Part shown: positions 36,548 to 45,810 of the stretch, in pieces
How the letters are laid out: every line of letters starts with the position of its first letter
How positions within the stretch are numbered: the first letter of the stretch is position 1
From: Rhodovulum marinum
Lineage (GTDB): Bacteria; Pseudomonadota; Alphaproteobacteria; Rhodobacterales; Rhodobacteraceae
Direction of reading: 5' to 3'
Length of the DNA stretch: 64,000 nt
NCBI RefSeq assembly: GCF_004343075.1
Contig: NZ_SLXP01000002.1
Location: 372,001-436,000 of the forward strand
Notes under the pieces: model-generated
What the model was told of the DNA's origin: nothing
Database searches by the model: none
The model's input: the letters and a program-made list of their open reading frames with translations, nothing else
Translations under genes and position numbers: made by a program

Positions 36548-39097
36548 TCAATCGGCATGAACCTGCTTACCCAGCGCCAATTGCGCCGCCGCGAGGCGCG
36601 CCACCGGAACCCGAAACGGCGAGCAGGAGACGTAGTCGAACCCCGCCGCGCGGCAGAAGGCAATCGATTCCGCGTTGCCGCCATGCTCGCCGCAGATCGA
36701 CAGGGTAACACCCGGGCGGGACGCCCGGCCGCGTTCGGCGCCGATCTTCAGCAGCTCGCCCACCCCCTCGGCATCGAGGATGTGGAACGGGTCCTCGGCG
36801 AATACCCCCTGCTTGACATAGGACCCCATGAACCGCCCCGCGTCGTCGCGCGACAGGCCATAGGTCATCTGTGTCAGGTCGTTGGTGCCGAAGCTGAGAA
36901 AGGCCGCGTGCTGGGCGATGTCACCCGCGCGCAGCGCCGCGCGCGGGGTTTCGACCATCACGCCCAACCGATAGTCGAAATCGACGCCCCGCTCGGTCCG
37001 CACCGCGGCCGCCAGCGAGTCGATCCGCGTCTTGACCAGTTCGACCTCGCGCATCGCCGAAACCAGCGGGATCATGATCTCGGGCACCACCGGGTCGCCG
37101 TTATGGCTGGCCTCGATCGTCGCCTCGAAGATCGCACGGGCCTGCATGTCGTAGATCTCGGGGATGGTGATCCCCAGCCGGACCCCCCGCATCCCCAGCA
37201 TCGGGTTGAATTCCGAAAGCGCCTGAACCCGGCGCTGGACATCCGACACCGGCAGGTCCAGCGCCTCGGCCAGATCGCGCACGCCCTCGCGCGATTGCGG
37301 CAGGAATTCGTGCAGCGGCGGGTCGAACAGGCGGATGCAGACCGGCAGCCCCTGCATGATCTCGAACAGGCGCGTGAAATCGGCGCGCTGCATCGGCAAC
37401 AGGCGGGCCAGCACCGCGGCACGGTCCTGCGCGCGGTCGGCGAAGATCATCTCGTGCATCACCGTCAGCCGGTCTTCCTCGAAGAACATGTGCTCGGTGC
37501 GGCACAGCCCGATCCCGTCGGCGCCGAAACGGCGCGCGGTCTGGGCATCGGCGGGCGTGTCGGCATTGGCCCGCACACCGATGTCGCAGGCGGCCTCGGC
37601 CCAGCCCATCAGCGCCTGGAACGCGTCGTCCAGCGCCGGTTCCAGCATCGCCACCTCGCCCAGCAGCACCTGCCCGCTGGTGCCGTCCAGCGTGACAATG
37701 TCGCCCTCGTGCAGCTTGCGCCCGTCGGCGGTGATCAAGACACCGTCGCGCCGGTTCAGCCGCATGTCCGAGATACCGACGACACAGGGCACGCCCAGCC
37801 CGCGGGCGATCACCGCGGCGTGACTGGTCATGCCGCCGCGTTCGGTCATCACGCCGGCGGCGGCATGCATGCCGCGGATATCCTCGGGCGTGGTTTCGCG
37901 GCGCACCAGGATGCACGGCTCGCCGCGCGCTGCGCTGGCCTGCGCGGCGGCCGAACCGAACACCAGCCGCCCGGTGGCCGCACCGGGGCTGGCGGCAATC
38001 CCGTGGGCGATGACCTGGCGCGGTCCGGCCGGGTCGACCTGGCTGTGCAGCAATTCGCTGACCGCGCGCGGTTCGATCCGGCGCAGCGCCTCTTCGCGGG
38101 CGATGATCCCCTCATCGGCCAGCATCACCGCGATTCGCACCGCGCCGCGCGCGCTGCGCGGCACCCGAACGGCATCCAGCACCCACAGCTTGCCGGCCTC
38201 GATGGTAAAGTCGATCTGCATCTCTTCGCGCAGGTTCAACCGGCAGGTTTCACCATAGCGGCGCAATTGGGCGACCACATCGGGACAGCGATCCTCCAGC
38301 GAGGCGCCACGCGGGTCGCGGGTCAGGAAGATCGCCCCCTCGCGCACCGCGATGGCGTCGCGGCCCTGGCTTTGCACCAGGTAGCGGCCGGTGATCCGGC
38401 GCTGGCCGGTGCTGCCATCCACGAACTGGATCACGCCCGAGCCGCTTTCGGCGGGGCCAAGGCCCAGCGCCATCGCCTGCACCACAAGGCCCAGCCCCGC
38501 ATCGGCGGGCGCCCCCTTGGCCTGGCGCAACAGCCGCGCGGTCGTCCCCTCCCAGGCGCGGGCCATCGAACGCAGCACCTCGAGCAATTGCCGCCCCGGG
38601 TCCTGCGGGAAAGGGTCGTCAGTTTCGTCCGCATAGGCATCAAGCGCGGCGCGCAATGCCTTGGCCGAGGGTTCCTCGGGCTCGAACATGTCCGGGTCCA
38701 GCCGCGCGACATGCACCGCGAAGGACTGGATGAACCGCAGGTAAAGCGCGGTTGCCGCCGTCTCGCCATGGCTGTCGCACAGCGCGGCATGGCGCGCGTC
38801 GTTCATGCCGATATTCAGGATTGAGGCCGGCCCACCCCATTCGAAATCGGCCGAGCTGGGCCGCACCGAAACCAGCGGCGCGGGGCCGAAACAGGACATG
38901 AGCGCGCTGATATCGGGGGATTTGCCCTGGGCGATCCGATGCACCGCGTCGAAGGACAGCGCCACCGTGCGCGGCATCGGCAGGTCCATCCGCACCAGCC
39001 GCTGCAGGCATTTGGCGCGTGCACCATGCCGGTCGACGGCGATGTTCGCGCTCGGCGTTATCTCGGTAAAGTCAATGATATCCGCGTGTTTCTGCAC
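36548..39097 (-). CDS. pyruvate phosphate dikinase paralogue with degenerate ATP-grasp domain
   Basis: An 849-residue PPDK-like protein. The phosphohistidine domain is intact (RGGMTSHAAVIARG, His426) and so is the PEP/pyruvate TIM barrel (FGADGIGLCRTEHMFFEE; late CGEHGGNAESIAFC and SCSPFRVPVARLAAAQ). The N-terminal nucleotide domain is unusual: the GGKGANL opening is RHGARAK, the MPGMMDT glycine-rich loop is missing, and the ATP-site LQTR of PPDK is LDAV (residues 307-310). It may therefore not use ATP, or use another phosphoryl donor. A GTG start with AAAGGA 7 bases upstream fits best. It follows glyQ and glyS on the same strand. Confidence 0.8.
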   Translation of the reverse strand: MQKHADIIDFTEITPSANIAVDRHGARAKCLQRLVRMDLPMPRTVALSFDAVHRIAQGKSPDISALMSCFGPAPLVSVRPSSADFEWGGPASILNIGMNDARHAALCDSHGETAATALYLRFIQSFAVHVARLDPDMFEPEEPSAKALRAALDAYADETDDPFPQDPGRQLLEVLRSMARAWEGTTARLLRQAKGAPADAGLGLVVQAMALGLGPAESGSGVIQFVDGSTGQRRITGRYLVQSQGRDAIAVREGAIFLTRDPRGASLEDRCPDVVAQLRRYGETCRLNLREEMQIDFTIEAGKLWVLDAVRVPRSARGAVRIAVMLADEGIIAREEALRRIEPRAVSELLHSQVDPAGPRQVIAHGIAASPGAATGRLVFGSAAAQASAARGEPCILVRRETTPEDIRGMHAAAGVMTERGGMTSHAAVIARGLGVPCVVGISDMRLNRRDGVLITADGRKLHEGDIVTLDGTSGQVLLGEVAMLEPALDDAFQALMGWAEAACDIGVRANADTPADAQTARRFGADGIGLCRTEHMFFEEDRLTVMHEMIFADRAQDRAAVLARLLPMQRADFTRLFEIMQGLPVCIRLFDPPLHEFLPQSREGVRDLAEALDLPVSDVQRRVQALSEFNPMLGMRGVRLGITIPEIYDMQARAIFEATIEASHNGDPVVPEIMIPLVSAMREVELVKTRIDSLAAAVRTERGVDFDYRLGVMVETPRAALRAGDIAQHAAFLSFGTNDLTQMTYGLSRDDAGRFMGSYVKQGVFAEDPFHILDAEGVGELLKIGAERGRASRPGVTLSICGEHGGNAESIAFCRAAGFDYVSCSPFRVPVARLAAAQLALGKQVHAD

Positions 39098-39166
39098 CGC
39101 AGCGTCCTTTCGCCTAACGCAGCATACGCCCATGGCGTCGGCAGGCAAGCGAAGCTTGTGGAAACG

Positions 39167-41422
39167 CTACGAACCCTCGATGCGGGTCAGGTCGGCAAGT
39201 TGCAGGCAGGTCGCACGGATCCGGTGCAAAAGGTTCAGGCGGTTGCGGCGCACGATCTCGTTGTCGGTGTTGATCTGGACCGTGTCGAAAAAGGCGTCGA
39301 TCGGCCCGCGCAGCGCCGCCATCGCGGCCATCGCGGTGGCGAAATCCTCGGCCTCCAGCGCCGGGCCGATCGCCGCCTCCGCGGTATCCAGCGCGGTGAA
39401 CAGGACGGTTTCGGTGGCATCCTCGGCGAATTTCGGATCCGCGCCAAAGCTGTATTCGACCCCGTCCTTCGCCTCGGCCTGGGTCAGGATGTTGTTGGCC
39501 CGCTTGAACCCCTGCACCAGGTTCTCGCCATCCTCGGTCTTCAGCACCGCGTCCAGCGCCTCGGCCCGGCGCACCAGAAGGGTCAGGTCATCGGCGTTCG
39601 GCGTGGCCAGACAGGCGTCGATCACGTCGTGGCGGATGCCCTCGCCGCGCAGGTGGACCTTGAGCCGGTCATGGAAGAACGCCATCAGGTCGTCGCCAAG
39701 CGCGGGCAGGTGCTGACGCATGCGGGCCAGCCAGCTGCCCTCGGCGATCGCGGGCGCCGTGTCGCCTTGGGCCAGCTTGTCGATCACCGCGTGGAAGGCC
39801 GCGCCGAAAACGCCGTGGCGGGCGATCTCGTCGACCATCTGCTCCAGCACGTAGACCTCGCGCTCTTCGGCAGTGTCGAGGTTCAGCGCGATCACGTGCA
39901 CCAGAAGGTGCCTGTTCAGAACCGCCTGAAGCCCGATCCGCAGGTCATGGCCCAGCACGATGCGGATCACCCCCAGCGCGGCCCGGCGCAGCGCGAACGG
40001 GTCCTTGGACCCGGTGGGCTTCTCGTCGATGGCCCAGAACCCGGCCAGCGTGTCCAGCTTGTCGGCCAGCGCCACGGCGATGGAGACCGGGTGTCGGGGC
40101 AGATCATCCGCGGGGCCCAGCGGCTTGTAATGCATCTCGCAGGCCTCGGCGATCTCGGGTGCCATCCCGGCGGCCTGGGCGTAGTAGCGGCCCATGGTGC
40201 CCTGAAGTTCGGGGAACTCGTAGACCATTTCCGAGGCAAGATCGGCCTTGGCCACCCGCGCCGCACGTTCGGCGGTGTCGGGATCGGCGCCGACGATGGG
40301 CGCGATCTCGCGCGCAAGGTTGGCGATGCGGTCGATGCGGGCGGCCTGGCTGCCCAGCTCGCGCTGGAACGTGACCTGGCCCAGCGAGTCGATCCAGTCC
40401 TGCATGCCCGCGCGCGCCACGGCCAGGTCGTTGGACCAGAAGAACGCCGCATCCGACAGCCGCGCGGCCAGCACCTTTCCGTTCCCCTTCAGGATGGTTT
40501 CGCCCTCATCGGGGGTCTCGCGGTTCGCCACCGTGACGAAACGCACGATGCGGCCCGATTTCGGATCGCGCACCGAAAAGAACTTCTGGTGCTCCTTCAT
40601 CGAGGTCTGCAAGACCTCGGCGGGCAGGTCCAGGAACGCCTCGCCGATCTTGCCCATCAGCACCACGGGCCATTCCACCAGGCCCGCGACCTCGGCCAGA
40701 AGACCCTTGTCCTCGACCACTTCCAGCCCGCTGGCAAAGGCGGCGTTGGTGGCCGCGTGCCAGATATGCTCGGCGCGCTCGTCCTGGTCCAGCATGACCT
40801 TGGCGCGCTTCAGCTTGACCTGGTAATCCTCGATCCCCGTGACCCTGATCGGCCCCGGCGCCATGAAGCGGTGGCCGCGGGTTTCGTCGCCCGCGCGGAT
40901 GCCATCGATTTCCAGCGGCACCACCTGCGTGCCGGCCTCGTCGGACAGGACGCACAGGATGGAATGCAGCGGCCGGACCCAGCGCATGGCCCCCGCGCCC
41001 CAGCGCATCGACTTGGGCCAGGGGAAATTGCGGATCGTGGCCTCCAGCACCTCGGCGACGATCCCGGCTGCCGGGCGCCCGGGTTTCTCGATGATGGCGA
41101 ACCAGACCTGCCCCTTCTTGTCGTCCCGTGCCTCAAGTTGATCCTTGGTCAGGCCGGTGGACCGCAGGAACCCCTCCAGCGCCTTTTCTGGTGCATCGGT
41201 GCGCGGGCCCTTGCGTTCCTCGCGCACGTCCGGGCTTTGTGCCGACAGCCCCTCGATGGCCAGCGTCAGCCGGCGCGGCGTCGACCAGGCGCGGGCATGG
41301 GCATAGGTCAGCCCCGACTCGACCAGCCCGTCGGTGACGCGCTTTTTCAGCGCCTCGCGGGCATCGGCCTGCATCCGCGCGGGGATTTCCTCGGAGAAAA
41401 GCTCGATCAGAAGGTCGGGCAT
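39167..41422 (-). CDS. glyS: glycyl-tRNA synthetase beta subunit
   Basis: A 751-residue beta subunit of the bacterial (alpha2beta2) glycyl-tRNA synthetase. It opens with LLIELFSEEIPA, has the central HD-like region and a C-terminal anticodon-binding domain of the DALR type (ANNILTQAE...). It recognises tRNA-Gly and works only with the alpha subunit GlyQ, whose gene ends 9 bases upstream. Full length for the family. Confidence 0.97.
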   Translation of the reverse strand: MPDLLIELFSEEIPARMQADAREALKKRVTDGLVESGLTYAHARAWSTPRRLTLAIEGLSAQSPDVREERKGPRTDAPEKALEGFLRSTGLTKDQLEARDDKKGQVWFAIIEKPGRPAAGIVAEVLEATIRNFPWPKSMRWGAGAMRWVRPLHSILCVLSDEAGTQVVPLEIDGIRAGDETRGHRFMAPGPIRVTGIEDYQVKLKRAKVMLDQDERAEHIWHAATNAAFASGLEVVEDKGLLAEVAGLVEWPVVLMGKIGEAFLDLPAEVLQTSMKEHQKFFSVRDPKSGRIVRFVTVANRETPDEGETILKGNGKVLAARLSDAAFFWSNDLAVARAGMQDWIDSLGQVTFQRELGSQAARIDRIANLAREIAPIVGADPDTAERAARVAKADLASEMVYEFPELQGTMGRYYAQAAGMAPEIAEACEMHYKPLGPADDLPRHPVSIAVALADKLDTLAGFWAIDEKPTGSKDPFALRRAALGVIRIVLGHDLRIGLQAVLNRHLLVHVIALNLDTAEEREVYVLEQMVDEIARHGVFGAAFHAVIDKLAQGDTAPAIAEGSWLARMRQHLPALGDDLMAFFHDRLKVHLRGEGIRHDVIDACLATPNADDLTLLVRRAEALDAVLKTEDGENLVQGFKRANNILTQAEAKDGVEYSFGADPKFAEDATETVLFTALDTAEAAIGPALEAEDFATAMAAMAALRGPIDAFFDTVQINTDNEIVRRNRLNLLHRIRATCLQLADLTRIEGS

Positions 41423-41431
41423 GGGGTGTTC

Positions 41432-42376
41432 CTAGTCAGCCGCGGCGGGGGCGTCGGCCGTCCAGCCGCCGGCATTGGTCTCGACGAAGGCGTCCGCGCA
41501 GCGCTTGGCCAGCGCGCGCACCCGCCCGATATAGGCCTGCCGCTCGGTCACGGAAATCACGCCGCGCGCGTCCAGCAGGTTGAAGAAATGGCTGGCCTTG
41601 ATGCACTGGTCATAGGCGGGGTGCACCATGATGATCCGCTTGCCCGACCGCGGGTCCACTTGCGGGTGGTCGAGGATGCGCTGGCATTCGGCTTCCGCCG
41701 CCTCGAAGAAGTGCAACAACTTCTCGGTATCGGCCACGTCGAAGTTCCAGCGCGAGTATTCCTCTTCGGTCTGGCGGAACACGTCACCGTATGTCAGCGG
41801 GATCGGCGCATCGGGGGCGTTGAACGGCATCTCCATCACGTGGTCGATGCCCAGCACATACATCGCCAGCCGTTCCAGCCCATAGGTCAGCTCGCCCGAG
41901 ACCGGGTGGCAGTCATGCCCCCCGACCTGTTGGAAATAGGTGAACTGGCTGACCTCCATCCCGTCGCACCAGACCTCCCAGCCCAGGCCCCAGGCGCCCA
42001 GCGTCGGGCTTTCCCAGTCATCCTCGACGAAGCGGATGTCGTGATAGTCGAAGTCGATGCCGATGGCCGCAAGCGAGCCGAGATAGAGTTCCTGCAGGTC
42101 GGGGGGCGACGGTTTGATCAGCACCTGGAACTGGTAATAGTGCTGCAACCGGTTCGGGTTCTCGCCATAGCGCCCGTCGGTCGGACGGCGCGAGGGCTGG
42201 ACATAGGCCGCAGCCCAGGGCCGCGAGCCCAGCGACCGCAGCGTGGTCGCCGGGTGAAAGGTACCCGCCCCCACCTCCATGTCATAGGGTTGCAGGACCG
42301 CACAGCCCTTGCCGGCCCAATAGTCCTGAAGCCGCAGGATGATCTCCTGGAAACTCCTGGGTCTGGCTTGGGTCAT
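41432..42376 (-). CDS. glyQ: glycyl-tRNA synthetase alpha subunit
   Basis: A 314-residue class II catalytic subunit that activates glycine. It opens with [18 protein letters not shown], has [16 protein letters not shown] as motif 1 region, [17 protein letters not shown] (motif 2) and [13 protein letters not shown] (motif 3). I chose the ATG giving MTQARPRSF; fourteen open codons upstream lack conservation. It is the first gene of glyQ-glyS-PPDK-like and is divergent from the SPOR-domain protein. Confidence 0.97.
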   Translation of the reverse strand: MTQARPRSFQEIILRLQDYWAGKGCAVLQPYDMEVGAGTFHPATTLRSLGSRPWAAAYVQPSRRPTDGRYGENPNRLQHYYQFQVLIKPSPPDLQELYLGSLAAIGIDFDYHDIRFVEDDWESPTLGAWGLGWEVWCDGMEVSQFTYFQQVGGHDCHPVSGELTYGLERLAMYVLGIDHVMEMPFNAPDAPIPLTYGDVFRQTEEEYSRWNFDVADTEKLLHFFEAAEAECQRILDHPQVDPRSGKRIIMVHPAYDQCIKASHFFNLLDARGVISVTERQAYIGRVRALAKRCADAFVETNAGGWTADAPAAAD

Positions 42377-42436
42377 GGCGCGGCTGGCCCCTCTTGGCGG
42401 TGGGAAACGCAGCTTCAATAGGCAAGCGATGCAACA

Positions 42437-42485
42437 GGGTCAATCGAACCTGCACGAAAGACCGATGTTTGTCGTGCATTGACCC
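42437..42485. promoter_or_regulatory. long imperfect dyad in the glyQ divergent region
   Basis: Two nested inverted repeats, GGGTCAA/TTGACCC and TGCACGA/TCGTGCA, flank a 14-base centre. The structure lies 60 bases upstream of glyQ and 74 bases before the divergent gene. It could be an operator or a leader-RNA stem; no T-box features (specifier stem, antiterminator) are visible. Confidence 0.4.
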
Positions 42486-42558
42486 GAGGCTTTGGTAGGG
42501 TCGGCGGAAGATTCGCCCTTAAGGGCAACGTTAAGGATTGTCGGGGATTCCGGGACTT

Positions 42559-44283
42559 ATGAAGAGACTTGCAACCATCCTGCTGCTCGTGATCGCCGCC
42601 GCCCTGCCCGCCGGGGCACAGGATCGGGTCTGGCTTCAGATCGAGGCGCATCCCACGCTGCGCGAAGCCGAGGAGCGCGCCCGCACCTATGCCGGCACAT
42701 TGCCGAATGTCGGCGCCTTCCGGATCGCGTCGGGATGGTATTCCATCGCGCTGGGCCCCTATGCCGAACCCGAGGCGAACGCCGCACTTCGGACGATGCG
42801 CGCACAAGGCGCGATCCCGCGCGACAGCTTCATCTCGGACGGGGCCGATTTCCGCCAGCAGGTCTGGCCCGTGGGCGCCGAACTGCGCACCCCCGTGCCA
42901 ACGGCGACGCCCGCCCCCGAAACCCGGGCCGCGGCCCCCCTTCAACCGCTGCCCGACGAAACCCCGGCCGAGGCACGCCAATCCGAACGCGCGCTCGACC
43001 GGGACGGGCGCGCCCTGATCCAAACCGCGCTGCAATGGGAAGGGTTCTATGCCCAGGCGATCGACGCCGCCTTCGGCCCCGGCACGCGGCGCGCCATGGC
43101 CGATTGGCAGGCCGCGCTGGGATATGAACCGACCGGCGTTCTGACCACGCGCCAGCGCGAGGAGCTGGTCGGCGCCTACCGCGCCGAGATCGCCCGGCTG
43201 GGCATGCAGCCCATCGACGAACGCGAGGCCGGCATCCGCATTGAGATGCCCCTTGGCCTGGTGGAATTCGACCGCTACGAACCGCCCTTCGTGCACTACC
43301 GCGCCAGGGGTGACAGCGGCGTGCGCGCCCTGCTGATCAGCCAGCGCGGCGACCAGGCGACGCTGTACGGGCTGTACGACATCATGCAGACGCTGGAAAT
43401 CGTGCCGCTGGGGGGCACGCGGGAACGGAACACCACGTCCTTCACGCTGGCCGGACAGAACGCGCGGCTGCAATCCTATACCTATGCACGGCTGATCGGC
43501 GGCGCGGTCAAGGGCTTTACCCTGGTCTGGCCGCCCACCGAGGACGAAAAGCTGATGATGCGGGCCGCGATGACGATGCGCGAAACGCTCGATTCGGTGC
43601 CGAACGTCGCGCTGGACGAAACCCTGGGCGAGGCCAGCGCCGACCAGCGCGCCGACATGCTGTCCGGGCTGGAAATCCGCCAGCCCGACGCGACCCACTC
43701 GGGCTTTTTCATCGACGGTGCGGGCACGGTCCTGACCACGACCACCGGGCTGACCGCGTGCAACCGGATCACCATCGGCCACGATGTCGACGTGACGCTG
43801 ACCGCCAGCGACCCGGCGTTGGGGCTGGCGGTGCTGAAACCCTCGGTCGCGCTGGCGCCGATCGAATATGCCAGCTTCCAGGCCCGGGTGCCGCGCCTGC
43901 GCTCGGACGTGGCGGTGGCGGGCTTTTCCTATGGCGAGGTGCTGGACCTGCCGGTGCTGACCTACGGCACGCTTGCCGACCTGACAGGTCTGGACGGCCA
44001 GGACGCCGTCGCGCGGCTGGAGATCGAGGCGCTGCCCGGCGATACCGGCGGGCCGGTGCTGGACGCGGCGGGCGCGGTGCTCGGCGTGCTGCTGGCCCCG
44101 GGGGAAGGCGCGCGCCAACTGCCCCAGAACGTGCGCTATGCCGCCGATGTGGCCGCGATCGGGGCGTTCCTGTCGGCGAACGGCGTCGAGATGCGCACCG
44201 CCGAGGCCGAGGGGGCGCTGCCGCCCGCCGCGCTGACCCGGCGCGCGGCCGACATGACGGTGCCGGTTTCCTGCTGGAACTGA
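42559..44283 (+). CDS. SPOR and peptidoglycan-binding protein with inactive trypsin-like domain
   Basis: A 574-residue exported protein. Order: signal peptide (residues 1-20, AGA/Q), SPOR-like domain (about 22-95, RVWLQIEAHPTLREAE), Pro-rich linker, peptidoglycan-binding domain 1 (about 150-205, FGPGTRRAMADWQAALG), a middle domain, and a trypsin-like double barrel (about 375-550). All three triad positions are changed: Thr396 where LTNAH has His, Gly422 where Asp is expected, and Thr496 in GDTGGP in place of the catalytic Ser. It probably binds septal or denuded peptidoglycan without cutting peptides. It is monocistronic and divergent from glyQ. Confidence 0.78.
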   Translation: MKRLATILLLVIAAALPAGAQDRVWLQIEAHPTLREAEERARTYAGTLPNVGAFRIASGWYSIALGPYAEPEANAALRTMRAQGAIPRDSFISDGADFRQQVWPVGAELRTPVPTATPAPETRAAAPLQPLPDETPAEARQSERALDRDGRALIQTALQWEGFYAQAIDAAFGPGTRRAMADWQAALGYEPTGVLTTRQREELVGAYRAEIARLGMQPIDEREAGIRIEMPLGLVEFDRYEPPFVHYRARGDSGVRALLISQRGDQATLYGLYDIMQTLEIVPLGGTRERNTTSFTLAGQNARLQSYTYARLIGGAVKGFTLVWPPTEDEKLMMRAAMTMRETLDSVPNVALDETLGEASADQRADMLSGLEIRQPDATHSGFFIDGAGTVLTTTTGLTACNRITIGHDVDVTLTASDPALGLAVLKPSVALAPIEYASFQARVPRLRSDVAVAGFSYGEVLDLPVLTYGTLADLTGLDGQDAVARLEIEALPGDTGGPVLDAAGAVLGVLLAPGEGARQLPQNVRYAADVAAIGAFLSANGVEMRTAEAEGALPPAALTRRAADMTVPVSCWN

Positions 44284-44289
44284 GGCGTC

Positions 44290-44310
44290 GGGCCGCCGCC
44301 CCGGCGGCCC
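44290..44310. terminator. hairpin between convergent genes
   Basis: GGGCCGCCG / CGGCGGCCC form a perfect 9-bp stem with a 3-base loop between the convergent SPOR-protein gene and trkH. No T tract is present. Confidence 0.45.
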
Positions 44311-44316
44311 ACCCCG

Positions 44317-45765
44317 TCAGACCCGCCAGAACTGCACGGTCAGGATCGCGAAGACGACAAGCAGTTCCAGCCGCCCGATCAGCATCGCCACGCTGAGGAT
44401 CCATTTCGCCGAGTCGTTCAGCCCGGCGAAATTGCCGGACGGGCCGATCTGCTCGCCAAGGCCCGGGCCGATATTGCCCAGCGCCGTCGCCGCCCCCGAC
44501 AGCGCTGTCGTGGCATCCAGCCCCGTCGCGCTGAGCAACACCGATGTCAGACCCAGCGTCACCACGAAGAACACGAAGAACGACGTGACCGAGGACAGCA
44601 CGTCCTCGTCCACCGGCCGGCCGTTGAACCGCGGCTGGAACAACCCGTGGGGCGCGTGGATCGCCTTGATCTGCACCCGGATCGCCGAGAACAGGATCTG
44701 GTAGCGGAATACCTTGATCGAACACGCGGTCGAGGCCGAGCACCCCCCGATCAGCCCGATGAAGAAGAACAGGATCACCGGGAAGGCGCCCCACAGCTGA
44801 TAGTCGACGCTGGCATAGCCCGTGCCGGAAATGATCGAGGTCACGTTGAACACCCCCTCGCGGAAGGCGTGTTCGTAATGGTCGCCGTTGATCACAACCC
44901 GGTAGGCCGCGATCACCACGACGAGGGTGGCGATGATCCCCAGGTAGGTCCAGACCTGGCTGTCCTGCAGCAGCGGGCGCGCGGTACCGGCCAGAAGCTG
45001 CACGTAACGCACGAAGGGCAGGCTGGCGAGGATCATGTAGACCGAGGCCACGTATTCCGGCGCCCCCTGGAACACCCCGAAGGACGCGTCATGCGTGGAA
45101 AAGCCGCCCGTCGACATGCTGGTCAGCGCATGGTTCAGCGCGTCGAACGGCCCCAGCCCCACCGCCGAATAGCTCAGCGCGCAGGCCACCGTCAGTGCCA
45201 GGTAGATCACCGAGATCTGGGACGCGATCTCGACCGCGCGGGGCAGCACCTTGCCCGAGGTATCGAATGCCTCGGACCGGAAAATCTGCATGCCGCCGAC
45301 CCGCAGTTCGGGCAGAAAGGCCATCGCGACAACGATGATGCCGATGCCGCCGAACCATTGCAGCATCGACCGCCATAACAGCGTGCCATGGGGCAGCGCG
45401 TCCAGCCCCGTGAACACCGTGGACCCGGTGGTGGTCAGCCCCGACATCGCCTCGAAAAAGGCATCGACCGTGCGCGCTTCGGGCGCGCCCAGCACGAAGG
45501 GCAGCGCGCCGAAGACCGGCAGCGCCACCCAGACGCCCGTGGTCAGGAAAAAGGTCTGCTGCAATGTCAGCCGATCCTCGACGCCATTGGCGCAGGACAG
45601 CGCGATGAGCCCGCCGATCAGACCCGTGATCAACGCCGACTCCAGGAAGGCCGACCAGTTCGGATCGCCCCGCACCATGTCGAACACCATCGGCACCAGC
45701 ATGGTGGCGCCAAGCACGGCCACCAACAGGCCGACGACATATCCGACGGGGCGCAGGTCCAACAT
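44317..45765 (-). CDS. trkH: TrkH-family potassium uptake protein
   Basis: A 482-residue membrane protein, full length for TrkH, with about ten hydrophobic helices. The four pore-loop repeats are visible through their filter glycines: TTTGSTVFTG (about residue 110), STGGFS (about 220), GTGYASVDY (about 310) and LGNIGPGLG (about 430). It takes up K+ driven by ion gradients, normally with a cytoplasmic TrkA subunit, which is not encoded here. It lies 45 bases after folE2 on the same strand, perhaps by read-through only. Confidence 0.93.
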   Translation of the reverse strand: MLDLRPVGYVVGLLVAVLGATMLVPMVFDMVRGDPNWSAFLESALITGLIGGLIALSCANGVEDRLTLQQTFFLTTGVWVALPVFGALPFVLGAPEARTVDAFFEAMSGLTTTGSTVFTGLDALPHGTLLWRSMLQWFGGIGIIVVAMAFLPELRVGGMQIFRSEAFDTSGKVLPRAVEIASQISVIYLALTVACALSYSAVGLGPFDALNHALTSMSTGGFSTHDASFGVFQGAPEYVASVYMILASLPFVRYVQLLAGTARPLLQDSQVWTYLGIIATLVVVIAAYRVVINGDHYEHAFREGVFNVTSIISGTGYASVDYQLWGAFPVILFFFIGLIGGCSASTACSIKVFRYQILFSAIRVQIKAIHAPHGLFQPRFNGRPVDEDVLSSVTSFFVFFVVTLGLTSVLLSATGLDATTALSGAATALGNIGPGLGEQIGPSGNFAGLNDSAKWILSVAMLIGRLELLVVFAILTVQFWRV

Positions 45766-45810
45766 GACGCGCAGGCTTGTCCGCGCCGCGCGCGCCTGTC
45801 AAGCGGCCGC

